Below are positions 27,929 through 39,100 of a DNA stretch of 64,000 nucleotides, in pieces (position 1 is the stretch's first letter; each line of letters starts with the position of its first letter). The translations under genes were made by a program, and so were the position numbers. The notes under the pieces are model-generated. The model made no database searches. It saw only the letters and a list, made by a program, of their open reading frames with translations, and had not been told where the DNA came from. The DNA comes from Prevotella sp. (GTDB taxonomy: Bacteria; Bacteroidota; Bacteroidia; Bacteroidales; Bacteroidaceae): NCBI GenBank assembly GCA_017623155.1, contig JAGAPR010000003.1, positions 62,001 through 126,000 of the forward strand, read 5' to 3'.

Positions 27929-28624
27929 ATGACAGCAAGAGCAATCATAACGGCGGCAATAATGGCAATTGCCATGACGGCGGCGGCACAGAAAAAAGCC
28001 GCACGGCCCGCAAAAAAGACATCCACGGCACAAAGCATCGCACGCCAAGGATTTACAGACATTGCCGACATCGACCCGACGATACACGTAAGTCTGATGT
28101 ACGCCAGGGCCGACAACTTCACCGGGCGGGTGCTCTACGGCGACCTGCGGCAGGCATTTCTGCACCCCATGGCGGCAAAGGCTCTCAAAGAGGCACAGCG
28201 CATTCTGAAAAAAGAACGTCCCGACCTGAGCATAAAAGTGTATGACGCGGCGCGCCCGATGAGCATTCAGCAGAAAATGTGGGACGCGGTGAAGAACACC
28301 GGGCACAGCTTCTACGTGAGCAATCCGAAAAACGGCGGCGGACTGCACAACTACGGACTGGCCGTGGACATCACCCTGTGCACGGCCGACGGCGACACCA
28401 TCCCGATGGGAACGAAGATAGACAACATGAACAGCTTGTCGCACATCGACAAAGAAAGCGAACTGCTCAAGACCGGGAAAATATCGCGCGAGGCATACGC
28501 CAACCGGCAACTGCTGCGCAAGGTGATGCGGGCGGCGGGCTGGAAACCGCTGCGCACCGAGTGGTGGCACTTCAATCTGCGCACAAGAGCACAAGCCAAG
28601 AAATACTTTAAGCCCCTGCCATAA
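27929..28624 (+). CDS. M15-family D-Ala-D-Ala dipeptidase (VanX-like)
   Basis: Exported zinc peptidase of 231 residues with a signal peptide (MTARAIITAAIMAIAMTAAAQ). The M15D motifs are present: GLHNYGLAVDIT supplies the zinc His and Asp, and EWWHFN supplies the catalytic Glu and third zinc His. Family members split D-alanyl-D-alanine dipeptides; in a bacterium without a van cluster the usual reading is peptidoglycan peptide turnover, not glycopeptide resistance. Has its own promoter and is followed after 71 bp by the methyltransferase gene. Confidence 0.92.
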   Translation: MTARAIITAAIMAIAMTAAAQKKAARPAKKTSTAQSIARQGFTDIADIDPTIHVSLMYARADNFTGRVLYGDLRQAFLHPMAAKALKEAQRILKKERPDLSIKVYDAARPMSIQQKMWDAVKNTGHSFYVSNPKNGGGLHNYGLAVDITLCTADGDTIPMGTKIDNMNSLSHIDKESELLKTGKISREAYANRQLLRKVMRAAGWKPLRTEWWHFNLRTRAQAKKYFKPLP

Positions 28625-28695
28625 CTCCCATCCCCCACACAACTCCCATAATCCCCCCATAATCCCCATCACTCCCATAAGAAGAAATAAAAAAA
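28625..28695 (+). repeat. CTCCCAT-rich leader of the methyltransferase gene
   Basis: ACTCCCAT- and ATCCCCAT-type units (28625-28680) followed by an A-rich stretch at the ATG. Similar tracts precede glnN, dapL, speA, argB, the S41 protease and lepB, always with TCCCAT on the coding strand. Confidence 0.6.
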
Positions 28696-29937
28696 ATGAG
28701 AACCTCCGATTTCATCGACTCACACGCCAACGACGATATCCGCGCACTCGCCCTGAAACATGCCGGACGCAAAGACATCGACCTGCCGTTCGCCCTCGAC
28801 CAGATTGCCGGCCGACGCACGGCACGGCGCAAGTTGCCGACATGGGCCGAGACAGAGGGTATCACCTACCCGCCCCACATATCCATGGAACAATGCTCGA
28901 GCGAACAGACGGCACGATACAAGGCCGCCATCGCAGAAAGAATGGCCGGCGGCGGACTGATGGTCGACATAACAGGCGGATTAGGTGTCGACTTCTCGTT
29001 CATGGCACGCTGCTTCGACAGTGCCGTATACGTGGAGCGGCAGGAACATCTGTGCGCCATCGCCGAGAGAAACTTCGCCCGTCTCGGCCTCGGAAACAGC
29101 CGGATAGTATGCGGTGACGGCGTGGAATATCTGCAAACGATGAAAGAGCATGCCGCACTTATATTCGTCGACCCGGCAAGGCGCAACGACAACGGCGGCC
29201 GCACATACGCCATCGGCGACTGCACACCCGACATTCTCGGCATCAAAGACTTGCTGCTCGACAAGGCGGACAGCATCATCATAAAGCTGTCGCCGATGCT
29301 CGACTGGCACAAGGCGGCAGCCGACATCGGCAGAAACGTATGCGAAGTGCATATCGTTTCCGTGGAAAACGAATGCAAGGAACTGCTCGTGATACTCTCG
29401 AAAGATGCCGAAAAACCGCTTACGGTATTCTGCACCGACGGCGACAACGTGATTTCATACCGCCCCGAGACGGAAAACAAAACACCGGAATGCCGCCACG
29501 ACGAGACGATAAGGCCGGCGGCGACAAACGACACCGCACCTGTCGGCAGCGAGAGCGACACTCCCCACACTCCGAAATACCTCTACGAGCCCAACGCCTC
29601 GATAATGAAAGCGGGGTGCTTCGACCTCGTCGGACGCATGTTCGGCATGAGACAGATAAGCAACGACAGCCATCTCTTCGTGTCAAACGAACCCGCCGAC
29701 AACTTCCCCGGGCGCGAATTTGTCATCAGCACGATAACGGGAATGAACAAAAAAGACATCAGAAAAACTCTCGCAGGCATCACACAAGCCAACATCGCCA
29801 CACGCAATTTCCCACTGCCCGTGGCCGAACTGCGCCGAAAACTGAGACTCAAAGACGGCGGCGACACATTCATATTCGCCACAACCACAGCCGACAAAAA
29901 ACACATACTTATTGTCTGCAAAAGAAAGACCGCATAA
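28696..29937 (+). CDS. Class I SAM-dependent methyltransferase with THUMP-like domain
   Basis: A 413-residue cytosolic protein. A Rossmann-fold methyltransferase core is seen at about 95-170: VDITGGLGVDFSFMARCF (motif I, SAM loop), CGDGVEYL, and LIFVDPARRND, a DPPY-like catalytic segment. The C-terminal part (from about residue 295, PNASIMKAGCFDLVGRMFG) resembles the THUMP-like domain of a Bacteroidetes family usually annotated as putative RNA methyltransferase. The exact target is unknown. The residues between, rich in Thr, Pro and Asp, look like a linker. Confidence 0.85.
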   Translation: MRTSDFIDSHANDDIRALALKHAGRKDIDLPFALDQIAGRRTARRKLPTWAETEGITYPPHISMEQCSSEQTARYKAAIAERMAGGGLMVDITGGLGVDFSFMARCFDSAVYVERQEHLCAIAERNFARLGLGNSRIVCGDGVEYLQTMKEHAALIFVDPARRNDNGGRTYAIGDCTPDILGIKDLLLDKADSIIIKLSPMLDWHKAAADIGRNVCEVHIVSVENECKELLVILSKDAEKPLTVFCTDGDNVISYRPETENKTPECRHDETIRPAATNDTAPVGSESDTPHTPKYLYEPNASIMKAGCFDLVGRMFGMRQISNDSHLFVSNEPADNFPGREFVISTITGMNKKDIRKTLAGITQANIATRNFPLPVAELRRKLRLKDGGDTFIFATTTADKKHILIVCKRKTA

Positions 29938-29980
29938 ACGAAAAAAGCGTTTTTTCTTTCTTAGTCTTGATTTTTAGCGT

Positions 29981-29988
29981 TATCTTTG
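29981..29988 (+). promoter_or_regulatory. -7 box of the GNAT-like/topoisomerase operon
   Basis: TATCTTTG, with TTTC at 29957-29960 20 bp upstream as a -33-like box. 43 bp before the ATG at 30032. Confidence 0.6.
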
Positions 29989-30031
29989 CAGAAGACATTC
30001 AATATAATAACAAGATAAAACAACGACCGTA

Positions 30032-31207
30032 ATGTCATCTGTAAGAATAGAAAGAGTCACAGATAAAAAAGGACTGGACAAATTCATAGATTTCCACTAT
30101 GAACTGTATAAAGACAACGAATTCGATGCGCCCAACTTATATAGTGACGACTTTGCAACTTTGAGCAAAGACAAGAACGCAGCTTTCGAATTTTGCGAGG
30201 CAGAGTATTTCCTCGCCTACAAAAACGGAAAGCTCGCGGGCCGCGTTGCCGGCATAATAAACCACAAGGCAAATGATAAATGGAACCGCAAGAGCATACG
30301 CTTCGGGTGGATCGACTTCATCGACGACACCGAAGTGTCTGCCGCACTGCTCGATGCCGTGGAGCAATGGGGACGCGACAAAGGCATGACCGAGATTGTG
30401 GGACCGCTCGGCTTCACCGACATGGACCCCGAGGGCATGCTCACCGACGGTTTCGACCAGCTCGGAACACAAGCCACGATATACAATTACCCGTACTATC
30501 CCGAACATCTTGAACGCATCGACGGATGGGAAAAAGACAACGACTACGTGGAGTATAAGCTGATAGTGCCCGACAAAGTGCCGGAGAAATACGCCAAGAT
30601 TGCCGCCATGATAGAAAAGCGCTACAATCTGCACGTCAAGAAACTGAAACGCAACGAGATATTCGGTGCCGACGGTTACGGGCAAAAAATATTCGATGTG
30701 ATAAACGCCACGTTCAGCCATCTGTACGGATATTCCGAACTGTCACAGAAGCAAATAGACCAATATATAAAGATGTATCTGCCCATGGCCGACCTTAACC
30801 TCGTGACGCTTATCGAAGACCGCAGCGCCGACAACAAGGTCGTGGGAGTGGGTATTACAATACCTTCGCTCACAAAAGCACTCCAGAAGTGTCGCAAAGG
30901 CCGGCTCCTGCCGTTCGGATGGTGGCATGTGCTGCGCGCGTTGAAATTTCACAAGACCGAAGTCGTCGACCTTTTGCTCGTCGGGATATTGCCCGAATAT
31001 CGCGCGAAAGGCGCAAACGCACTACTCTTCGCCGACCTCATCCCATGGTATCAGCGATACGGTTTCAAATGGGGAGAGACACATGTGGAGATGGAAACGA
31101 ACGACAAGGTGCAGAGCCAATGGCAGTATCTTGAGCGTGAATGTCACAAACGCCGCAGATGCTACGTGAAAAAGATTAACATAAAAAAACAAAACACAAA
31201 TGGCTGA
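30032..31207 (+). CDS. GNAT-like protein of unknown substrate
   Basis: A 391-residue cytosolic protein with an acetyltransferase-like region in its first half ([33 protein letters not shown], then [20 protein letters not shown]). The C-terminal half contains [24 protein letters not shown], which resembles an acyl-CoA-binding loop. Similar proteins are widespread in Bacteroidetes as hypothetical or N-acetyltransferase; no substrate is known to me. Its stop codon overlaps the topoisomerase start by 8 bp, so the two are co-translated. Confidence 0.75.
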   Translation: MSSVRIERVTDKKGLDKFIDFHYELYKDNEFDAPNLYSDDFATLSKDKNAAFEFCEAEYFLAYKNGKLAGRVAGIINHKANDKWNRKSIRFGWIDFIDDTEVSAALLDAVEQWGRDKGMTEIVGPLGFTDMDPEGMLTDGFDQLGTQATIYNYPYYPEHLERIDGWEKDNDYVEYKLIVPDKVPEKYAKIAAMIEKRYNLHVKKLKRNEIFGADGYGQKIFDVINATFSHLYGYSELSQKQIDQYIKMYLPMADLNLVTLIEDRSADNKVVGVGITIPSLTKALQKCRKGRLLPFGWWHVLRALKFHKTEVVDLLLVGILPEYRAKGANALLFADLIPWYQRYGFKWGETHVEMETNDKVQSQWQYLERECHKRRRCYVKKINIKKQNTNG

Positions 31208-33152
31208 CAACATAACAGACATAGAAAACAACACGGCACCGCAAACGGAATATACCGACGACAACATCCGACACCTCTCCGACATGGAGCACGTGCGCAC
31301 CCGACCGGGCATGTATATAGGACGGCTGGGCGACGGAAACCTGCCGGAAGACGGCATATACGTGCTGCTCAAAGAGGTGATAGACAACTCGATAGACGAG
31401 TTCAAGATGCACGCGGGCAACAGAATTGAGATAAACGTGAACAACAACCTGAGCGTATCGGTGCGCGACTACGGACGAGGCATCCCGCAGGGCAAACTCA
31501 TCGAGGCGGTGAGCGTGCTCAACACAGGCGGAAAATACGACTCAAAAGCGTTCAAGAAGAGCGTCGGACTGAACGGCGTGGGCGTGAAAGCGGTGAACGC
31601 GCTGAGCGCGAATTTCGAAGTGAGATCCTATCGCGACGGCAAAGTGCGCACGGCAACATTCGAGCGCGGAACACTGAAAAGCGACACCACGGAAGACACC
31701 GACGACGAGAACGGAACATACATATACTTCGAACCGGACAATACGCTGTTTCTGAACTATTCGTTCCACGACGACATTGTGGAGACGATGCTACGCAACT
31801 ACACGTATCTGAACACCGGACTGGCCATCATGTACAACGACAGGCGCATCGTCAGCCGCAACGGATTGAAAGATTTGCTCAACGACACAATGACTGTCGA
31901 CGGCCTCTACCCGATAATACACCTCAAAGGAGAGGACATCGAGATTGCCTTCACACACACGGCACAGTACGGCGACGAGTACCACTCGTTTGTAAACGGA
32001 CAGCACACCACGCAGGGAGGAACGCACCAAAGCGCGTTCAAAGAGCACATAGCCAAGACCATCAAGGAGTTTTTCGGCAAGAGCTTCGAGTACGGCGACA
32101 TACGTAACGGACTCGTGGCGGCGATTGCCATCAACGTCGAGGAACCCATGTTCGAAAGTCAGACGAAGATAAAGCTCGGCTCGCTGACAATGGAACCCGG
32201 CGGAGGCATGAGCATAAACAAATACGTGGGCGACTTCATCAAGACCGAGGTCGACAACTATCTGCACAAGACGCCCGACGTGGCTGAGGTGATGCTCCAG
32301 AAGATACAGGAGAGCGAGAAGGAGCGAAAGGCCATGGCCGGAGTGACCAAGCTCGCCCGCGAGCGCGCCAAAAAGGCCAACCTGCACAACCGCAAGCTGC
32401 GCGACTGCCGCATACATTTCAGCGACGCCAAGAACGCCCGCAAGGAAGAAAGCTCGATATTCATCACCGAGGGCGACTCGGCAAGCGGAAGCATCACCAA
32501 GAGCCGCGACGTAAACACGCAGGCCGTGTTCTCGCTGCGCGGAAAACCGCTCAACTCGTTCGGACTGACAAAGAAAGTGGTATACGAGAACGAGGAGTTC
32601 AACCTGCTGCAAGCCGCGCTCGACATTGAAGAGGGACTCGACACACTGCGCTACAACAAGGTTATCGTGGCCACCGATGCCGATGTCGACGGAATGCACA
32701 TACGACTGCTGATAATCACATTCTTCCTGCAATTCTTCCCCGACCTGATAAAGAAAGGACACGTATACGTGCTCCAGACGCCGCTCTTCCGCGTGAGAAA
32801 CAAGCGCACGAAGATAAAAAACAAAGACGTACTGGCCGAGGCTGCCAAGGCCGAGAACAAGAAGAGCGACTTCATCACACGCTACTGCTACAACGAAGAC
32901 GAGCGGTTGAAAGCCGTCGGCGAGCTCGGGCCCGACCCGGAGATAACCCGGTTTAAAGGTCTCGGAGAGATTTCGCCCGATGAGTTTGCCAACTTCATTG
33001 GACCGGACATGCGCCTCGAACAGGTCACGCTCCACAAAACAGACCAAGTGCAGAAGCTGCTCGAATACTACATGGGCAAGAACACACCGGAAAGACAGAA
33101 CTTCATCATCGACAACCTCGTGATAGAGGAGGATGTCGTGGAGGAAGAATAA
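31200..33152 (+). CDS. parE: Type II DNA topoisomerase subunit B (topoisomerase IV ParE-like)
   Basis: ATPase subunit of a type II topoisomerase, 650 residues. The GHKL ATPase region shows [24 protein letters not shown] and [14 protein letters not shown]. The Toprim domain has [11 protein letters not shown] and [12 protein letters not shown], and the tail has the [13 protein letters not shown] segment. ParE and GyrB are hard to separate by eye. The short length, the divergent linker and the absence of recF or gyrA nearby favour ParE. No parC follows here. Start overlaps the preceding gene by 8 bp. Confidence 0.85.
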   Translation: MADNITDIENNTAPQTEYTDDNIRHLSDMEHVRTRPGMYIGRLGDGNLPEDGIYVLLKEVIDNSIDEFKMHAGNRIEINVNNNLSVSVRDYGRGIPQGKLIEAVSVLNTGGKYDSKAFKKSVGLNGVGVKAVNALSANFEVRSYRDGKVRTATFERGTLKSDTTEDTDDENGTYIYFEPDNTLFLNYSFHDDIVETMLRNYTYLNTGLAIMYNDRRIVSRNGLKDLLNDTMTVDGLYPIIHLKGEDIEIAFTHTAQYGDEYHSFVNGQHTTQGGTHQSAFKEHIAKTIKEFFGKSFEYGDIRNGLVAAIAINVEEPMFESQTKIKLGSLTMEPGGGMSINKYVGDFIKTEVDNYLHKTPDVAEVMLQKIQESEKERKAMAGVTKLARERAKKANLHNRKLRDCRIHFSDAKNARKEESSIFITEGDSASGSITKSRDVNTQAVFSLRGKPLNSFGLTKKVVYENEEFNLLQAALDIEEGLDTLRYNKVIVATDADVDGMHIRLLIITFFLQFFPDLIKKGHVYVLQTPLFRVRNKRTKIKNKDVLAEAAKAENKKSDFITRYCYNEDERLKAVGELGPDPEITRFKGLGEISPDEFANFIGPDMRLEQVTLHKTDQVQKLLEYYMGKNTPERQNFIIDNLVIEEDVVEEE

Positions 33153-33282
33153 AGAATCCGATAGCTTCATAAAGGATTCCCATCTTTCCTCTCTTTCCCA
33201 TAATCTCCAATTCCTCCCATAATATCCTCCTCCCCTCTGGGGAGGTCGGGAGGAGCTAAAACAACATAACATCGCAAAAAAC
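33153..33282 (+). repeat. TCCCAT tract and GC-rich palindrome upstream of the S41 gene
   Basis: TTCCCATCTTTCC-type units (about 33175-33222) followed by one GC-rich palindromic unit (33226-33258). Coding-strand orientation as in the other leaders. Confidence 0.6.
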
Positions 33283-34845
33283 ATGAAACGAGCTATCGCC
33301 CTTTTACCCTTTTACCTTTTTACCCTTTTACCCTTAAACGCACAGACCGAGGCTCTGCGAAAACTGAATATCGCAGAGCTTGCCGTGTATAATCTGTATG
33401 TGGACAGCGTCGACGAGAACAAACTCGTGGAAGACGCCATACGGGGTATGCTCGAAAAACTCGACCCGCACTCGTCATACTCGACACCGAAAGAGGTGAA
33501 ATCGATGAACGAACCGCTCGCAGGAAACTTCGAAGGCATCGGCGTGCAATACAATATGATAGACGACACGCTGATGGTGATACAGCCGATAGCCGGAGGA
33601 CCGTCGGAGAGAGTGGGCATAATGGCCGGCGACCGCATCGTGACAGTGAACGACACGGCCATCGCAGGCGTGAAAATGAGCCGCGACGAGATTATGCGAC
33701 GTCTGCGGGGAGCAAAAGGAACGAAAGTGAGACTCGGAGTGGCGAGAAACGGAATAAAAGGCAACTTGGAGTTCACGGTGGTGAGAGACAAAATACCCGT
33801 GAAGTCGGTCGACGCCACATACATGATACGCCCGGGAATAGGATACATCAGGATAGGTAGCTTCGGAGCCACAACACACGATGAATTCATGGAGAGCCTC
33901 AACAGGCTGAACGCCGAGGGTATGACACATCTGATACTCGACTTGCAGGAAAACGGCGGCGGATACCTGCAAGCGGCGGTCCGGATAGCCGACGAATTTC
34001 TCGGCCGCGACGACCTGATAGTATACACCGACGGCCGCAGATCGCCCAGAACAGACTACAAAGCCACGGGCAACGGAGCGTTCATGAACGGGAAAGTGGT
34101 GGTGCTCGTCGACGGATACACGGCCTCGGCGGCCGAGATTGTCACCGGAGCAATACAAGACCATGACCGAGGAATGGTCGTGGGGCGACGCACGTTCGGC
34201 AAAGGACTCGTGCAACGGCCCGTAAACCTGCCCGACGGCTCGATGATACGACTCACCGTGTCGCACTATTACACACCGTCGGGACGCTGCATCCAGAAGC
34301 CGTACAAGAAAGGTGACAGCAAGGATTACGCCATGGACATGCTCAACAGACTGAAAAGCGGCGAACTGACAAACGCCGACAGCGTTCACTTTGCCGACTC
34401 GCTGAAATACCTGACGCTGAAAAAACAACGCACCGTATACGGCGGTGGCGGCATCATGCCCGACTTTTTCGTGCCGCTCGACACCACGCGATACACCAAA
34501 TTTCACCGCGAACTGTCGGCAAAGGGACTGATAATAAACGCCAACCTCAGATACATCGACAAGCAACGCAAGACGCTCGTAAAGACATATCCCACATTCG
34601 AGAGCTTCAACGCAACGTTTGAAATTCCGAAAAGCGTGACCGACGGAATAATCAAAGAGGCCGAAAAGCAAGGCATCAAGCCGAAAGACGACAACGAACT
34701 GGCCACTACCCTCACCTATCTGCGGCTGCAAATGAAAGCACTCATAGCCCGCGACCTGTGGGACATGAGCCACTACTTCCAAGTGATAAACGAAAGCAGC
34801 GACATCGTGAAGAAAGGCATAGAGGTGTTGAATTACGAATTGTAA
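33283..34845 (+). CDS. S41-family C-terminal processing protease (CtpA-like)
   Basis: Exported PDZ-containing serine protease of 520 residues. Order: signal peptide (1-20), an N-terminal helical region, a PDZ domain (~75-165, with IMAGDRIVTVNDTAI), and an S41 domain with the catalytic Ser282 (TASAAEIV) and Lys307 (RTFGKGLVQ), spaced 25 apart as in CtpA. It degrades or trims envelope proteins. The signal-peptide segment ALLPFYLFTLLPLN is encoded by TTTTACCC repeats (33298-33341), like the non-coding repeats at 0.5 and 54.1 kb. Follows the topoisomerase gene with a repeat-filled gap. Confidence 0.93.
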   Translation: MKRAIALLPFYLFTLLPLNAQTEALRKLNIAELAVYNLYVDSVDENKLVEDAIRGMLEKLDPHSSYSTPKEVKSMNEPLAGNFEGIGVQYNMIDDTLMVIQPIAGGPSERVGIMAGDRIVTVNDTAIAGVKMSRDEIMRRLRGAKGTKVRLGVARNGIKGNLEFTVVRDKIPVKSVDATYMIRPGIGYIRIGSFGATTHDEFMESLNRLNAEGMTHLILDLQENGGGYLQAAVRIADEFLGRDDLIVYTDGRRSPRTDYKATGNGAFMNGKVVVLVDGYTASAAEIVTGAIQDHDRGMVVGRRTFGKGLVQRPVNLPDGSMIRLTVSHYYTPSGRCIQKPYKKGDSKDYAMDMLNRLKSGELTNADSVHFADSLKYLTLKKQRTVYGGGGIMPDFFVPLDTTRYTKFHRELSAKGLIINANLRYIDKQRKTLVKTYPTFESFNATFEIPKSVTDGIIKEAEKQGIKPKDDNELATTLTYLRLQMKALIARDLWDMSHYFQVINESSDIVKKGIEVLNYEL

Positions 34846-34890
34846 AACTGGTGTGCCAAAACAGATTAAATTCTAAGTCTTTTGCGCTGC
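34836..34890. repeat. Short repeat shared with 19218-19300
   Basis: Sequence including TGGTGTGCCAAAACAGATTA just after the S41 gene. It occurs in reverse complement at about 19235-19295. Both copies abut a four-dyad element, one on the left side and one on the right. Confidence 0.7.
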
Positions 34891-34895
34891 AAAGT

Positions 34896-35340
34896 TTAAT
34901 ATCTCTTAAAAATGTTAATATTTTGATATTATATTTACAAAATAAGGCCTCATAATTGCGTTCTTTTCAAAAAATAATTTCCACGGCGAAAAAAACGCAA
35001 TTTCAGAGCGTTTCACATAAAACATTGTCTGTCAGCCCCTTACCTGCAAAATCTGCCATCCATACCTCCCCTACAAACCCTTTCGTTTTCCAATTAGGCC
35101 GTAATTGCATTCCAATTAGGCCGTAACTGGAACGCAATAAGGCCGTAAATGCAATGCAATTACGGCCTTATTGCAACGCAAAATCACTCGAAAATCATGT
35201 CCAACCCCGAATAATTGCATCTCAACCCCAAAATAATGACACGAAAATGTCAATTTAAATTCTCGGCTTTTTCTAAACGGTGACTTCAAGTCGCACCTTT
35301 TGCTTTTAACAATCGACTTGCGATTTTTACATTTATTAAA
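34896..35340 (+). repeat. Dispersed four-dyad element, copy 4
   Basis: Full-length forward copy between convergent genes. The array at 35090-35174 has dyads at 35090, 35112, 35134 and 35156 and spacers ATT, AAC and AAT. Unit 2 carries one T-to-C change (CCAATTAGGCCGTAACTGG). The right-flank near-palindrome GTGACTTCAAGTCGC is at 35280-35294. No gene in the gap. Confidence 0.9.
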
Positions 35341-35353
35341 GAAAAGAGGAATC

Positions 35354-35764
35354 CTACCTCATCGCCAAAGCCCTGTTCTCCTCGGCCTCCATTATCTCGC
35401 GCTCGCCCGGACCCTTGTCGTCGATGCCGCAGAGATGCAGAATGCCGTGGATAATCACCCGGTGCAGCTCATCGTCAAAATCCTTGCCAAACTGCAAGGC
35501 ATTGCTCCGCACCGTATCCACGCTGATGACGATGTCGCCGTTTATCGTGTCTCCCTCGTCATAATCGAAAGTTATGATGTCCGTATAGTAGTCATGGCCG
35601 AGATACTCGTTGTTCACTTCGAGTATACGCTCGTCGCTGACAAACATGTAGCCAATATCTCCCACCTTGCGCCCGTGGGCGGCAGCCACCGCCTTTATCC
35701 ATGCAGTGGTATCCCTCTTCCTTATTGCCGGCATCTTGATGCCATCCGAACTGTATGTAATCAT
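35354..35764 (-). CDS. ybeY: Endoribonuclease YbeY (rRNA maturation factor)
   Basis: A 136-residue zinc-dependent RNase that helps 16S rRNA 3' processing and ribosome quality control. The signature region is HRVIIHGILHLCGIDDKGPGE. The first two zinc histidines are present. The third, usual in HGxxHLxGxDH of proteobacteria, is replaced in this DDKGP context, as I recall for Bacteroidetes members. YLGHDYYTDIITFDYDEGD is the other conserved block. A TACTTTTG box lies upstream on the minus strand (35902-35909). Confidence 0.92.
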   Translation of the reverse strand: MITYSSDGIKMPAIRKRDTTAWIKAVAAAHGRKVGDIGYMFVSDERILEVNNEYLGHDYYTDIITFDYDEGDTINGDIVISVDTVRSNALQFGKDFDDELHRVIIHGILHLCGIDDKGPGEREIMEAEENRALAMR

Positions 35765-36101
35765 ATATATAAAGGTATAAATTTAATGCCATGCTGCATT
35801 CGTGGCTGCCGTGAGCAAGATGCGGCAATATTTTCATCCACTTGTAGTGCCGGAGTCGATTCGTTACCCGCGGATTTTCCAATGACCCACGAATGCACAT
35901 GCAAAAGTAACACTTTAAGACAGTCTGTTATCTTAAAAAACATTAAAAACAACAAGATAAAAAAACATTTTAGCCTTACTATTCTTTTTTTTCGAAACAT
36001 TAACCTACTTTTGTTGCGTGATAATCGGCACTTATTATTAAATGCCATGAAAAAAAAGAGAAGTAAAAAAAACTAAGAACCTAAAATAAACAATTAAAAG
36101 T
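35765..36101. other. Divergent regulatory region of ybeY and susC
   Basis: No gene seen. A minus-strand -7 box for ybeY at 35902-35909 (TACTTTTG) and a plus-strand -7 box for the SusC gene at 36006-36013 (TACTTTTG), the latter preceded by a T-run around 35985. The SusC leader would be about 85 nt. Confidence 0.55.
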
Positions 36102-39100
36102 ATGAGACAAACAAGGAGAATCTTTGCTGTTCTTGTAATGTTCATGTTCTGCGTCATGGGTTATGCCCAAAAGACCATTCACGGAACAGTAAAGGACGCA
36201 TCGGGAGAACCAATGATCGGCGTTACCGTCTTCGCGGGAGGCAAGGCAGGTGCAATCACCGACATGGAAGGAAAGTTCACTTTGAACAATGTATCACCGG
36301 CAACAGTTTTGAGAATTACCTACGTCGGATACGTTGAGCAAAACGTCAAGGTGGGTAACAAAACACAAATTGACGTGGTAATGAAAGAAGACAGCAACAC
36401 GCTTAGCGACGTGGTTGTGGTCGGTTACGGTACGATGAAGAAATCAGACCTCACCGGTGCGATAGCTTCCGTAAACACAGATAAACTGAATGCCAAAGGT
36501 GCCACCACAGTAATGGAAAACCTCCAAGGTTCTGTGCCGGGCGTGAACATCACGCAGACATCAAGCCGTGCAGGAGGAGGATTTAACATCGAAATCCGCG
36601 GTCAATCCACACTTGGAAGCAACAAGAGTCCGCTCTATGTTGTTGACGGTATCATCTGCGACGACATCAACTTCCTCAACCCGCAGGACATCGAGCGCAT
36701 CGACATCCTGAAAGACGCTTCGTCTACCGCCATCTACGGTTCGCGCGCCACAAACGGTGTCGTTATCGTGACCACAAAGAGCGCGAAAGAGCAAGGTGGC
36801 AAGGCTGCAAAGCCTACCATCAGCTATGACGGATACTACGGAATAACAAAAGCCGCGCGCATGCCCGACTTCATGAGCGGAGCTTCGTTCGCAAGATATC
36901 GTCACTTCCGCTACCTCAACGCTGTGGATGCACAGGGTTCGCAGACACTGGCAGGCTACGGAGCACAGAATATCTGGGGACAGACAGACGGTAACTACAA
37001 CACCGCTTGGCTTACGACAACAGAAGGAACGTCATACCTCAGAGACGTGATGACAGCCGGAAGCGAAACCGACTGGCAAGACCTCGTGATGCGCACGGCA
37101 TCGCAGCAGAACCACTACCTCAGCGTGAGTGGTAACGCCGGCGGCACAACCAACTATCACTTCGGCGCAGGATACCAGAAAGAAGAGGGTATCTACATGA
37201 AAGACGAGATGGAGCGTTTCAACCTGAAAGGTGCCGTAGACTCAAAGATAAACAAATGGGCAACGGCAGGTATCAGCTTCAACGGAGCTTATACAAACCA
37301 TTCTACTGTCGATGACAATGCCATCGGACAGGCTTTCCGCCTCAACCCGTTCTGCAAGCCCTACGACAGCGAGGGCAATATCGTAGACTATCCGGGCAAA
37401 TCGGAAGCTCTCGGCACCTCGGGAGACCAGTTTACAGGTACGGCCAACCCCATGCTTGACTTCGAAAACTCGGAATACAACTACAAGACATATCAGTTCT
37501 TGGCAAACTTGTATCTCGAAATTCGTCCCATCAAAGACCTGTCGCTCAAGACCACATTCTCTCCGAGCTACACACACCAGCGCTCCGGACAGTTTGAAGG
37601 CAGCGCCACGGCGGCACGTAACTTCGGCGACAACCGCGCATACGCAAGCAACGTGACCAAGTTCAGCTGGACATGGGACAACCAGATCAACTACAACCTC
37701 AAAATCAAGGACCACAGCATCGGCATCATGGGACTTATCTCTGCCAGTGCTTTCAATCAGGAGAAATACGAGCAGGAGGCTTTCGGCGTTGTTGATCAAG
37801 CCAAATGGTTCAACCTCTCACAGGCTTCCGGAACGGCATACACCAACGCTTCGGCTTACACCGAGTGGAGCATGCTCTCATACGCTGCACGTGTGAACTA
37901 CTCATACAAAGACCGCTACCTCTTCACCGGTACAATACGTCGCGACGGTTCTTCACGCTTCGCCGAAGGCAAGCGCTGGGGTTCGTTCCCCTCTGCTGCC
38001 GTGGCATGGCGCATCACGGAAGAGCCGTTCATGGCAAAAACATCCGAATGGCTCTCTAACTTGAAGCTCCGCGCAAGTATCGGTGTGACGGGTAACAACT
38101 ACACACAGGGCACCAACTACCCGGTAAGCGTGGTGGCAAACGGCGGTGATGTTTATTACGGCTTCGCAGACGGCACAGGCACAACCCCGTACTGGCCCGG
38201 AAAGGTTGTCAACAAAAACCTTACATGGGAGAAGACAACCGAGTTCAACGTCGGTGTAGACTTCGGCTTCCTCGGCGGACGCATCAACGGATCTATCGAC
38301 TGGTACACCAAGACAAGTAAAGACCTGCTCATGAACCGTCAGCTCACATACGAGACAGGTGGCGATGCTACCGTTATCGACAACATGGGCAAGGTGCGCA
38401 ACACCGGTGTCGAAATCGTTTTGAACACCGTCAACGTAAGCACGAAGGACTGGAACTGGACAACCTCGTTCACATTCTCACACAACAAGAACGAAATCCT
38501 CGAAGTAAACGGAGGCAAGAAAGACGATATCTCAAACAGCTTCTTTATCGGTGAGTCTATCAACGCACTGTACAACTACACATGGGCCGGTATCGTCAAC
38601 GATCAGAAAATGACCGTTCCGAACACACAGATAGCAAAAGACAAGGGCTTCACTCCCGGCGAATCGGTTGTAAGCCGCGACTACTACTTTACTTGCTACG
38701 GCTGGGGCGAGGGTATGCCTATCATATCCGACCTCAACGGCGACGGCACGATAGACCAGAAAGACAAGAGCATCGTCGGAAAGAGCAACCCCGCATGGAC
38801 CGGAAGCATCAGCTCTACACTCTCATATAAGAACTGGGACTTCTCGTTCTCTATATACACCAAGCAGAACTACAAGGTATACTCACCGTTCTACAAGCAG
38901 TATGCAAACTACGGCGACCGCGGTATGCAGCACATAGAAATGGACTTCTACATTCCGGACGGAGCCTTGATAGGCTATACATACGGCGAGGACGGCACAC
39001 GCACACCGATATACCAGAACGGTACACACTACGGCGAATATCCTTTCCCGACAAACGAGTCGGCATCAAACGCCGGAGCCGGTGTCATCTGGGCAGCGAA

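Noticed and set aside
27929-28624. Vancomycin-resistance VanX
   Set aside because: No vanH, vanA-type ligase or vanRS genes adjoin it; a general M15 wall peptidase is the simpler reading.
35354-35764. YbeY inactivated by loss of the third zinc histidine
   Set aside because: As I recall, Bacteroidetes YbeY proteins commonly have this DKGP-type variant, and the rest of the motif is intact.
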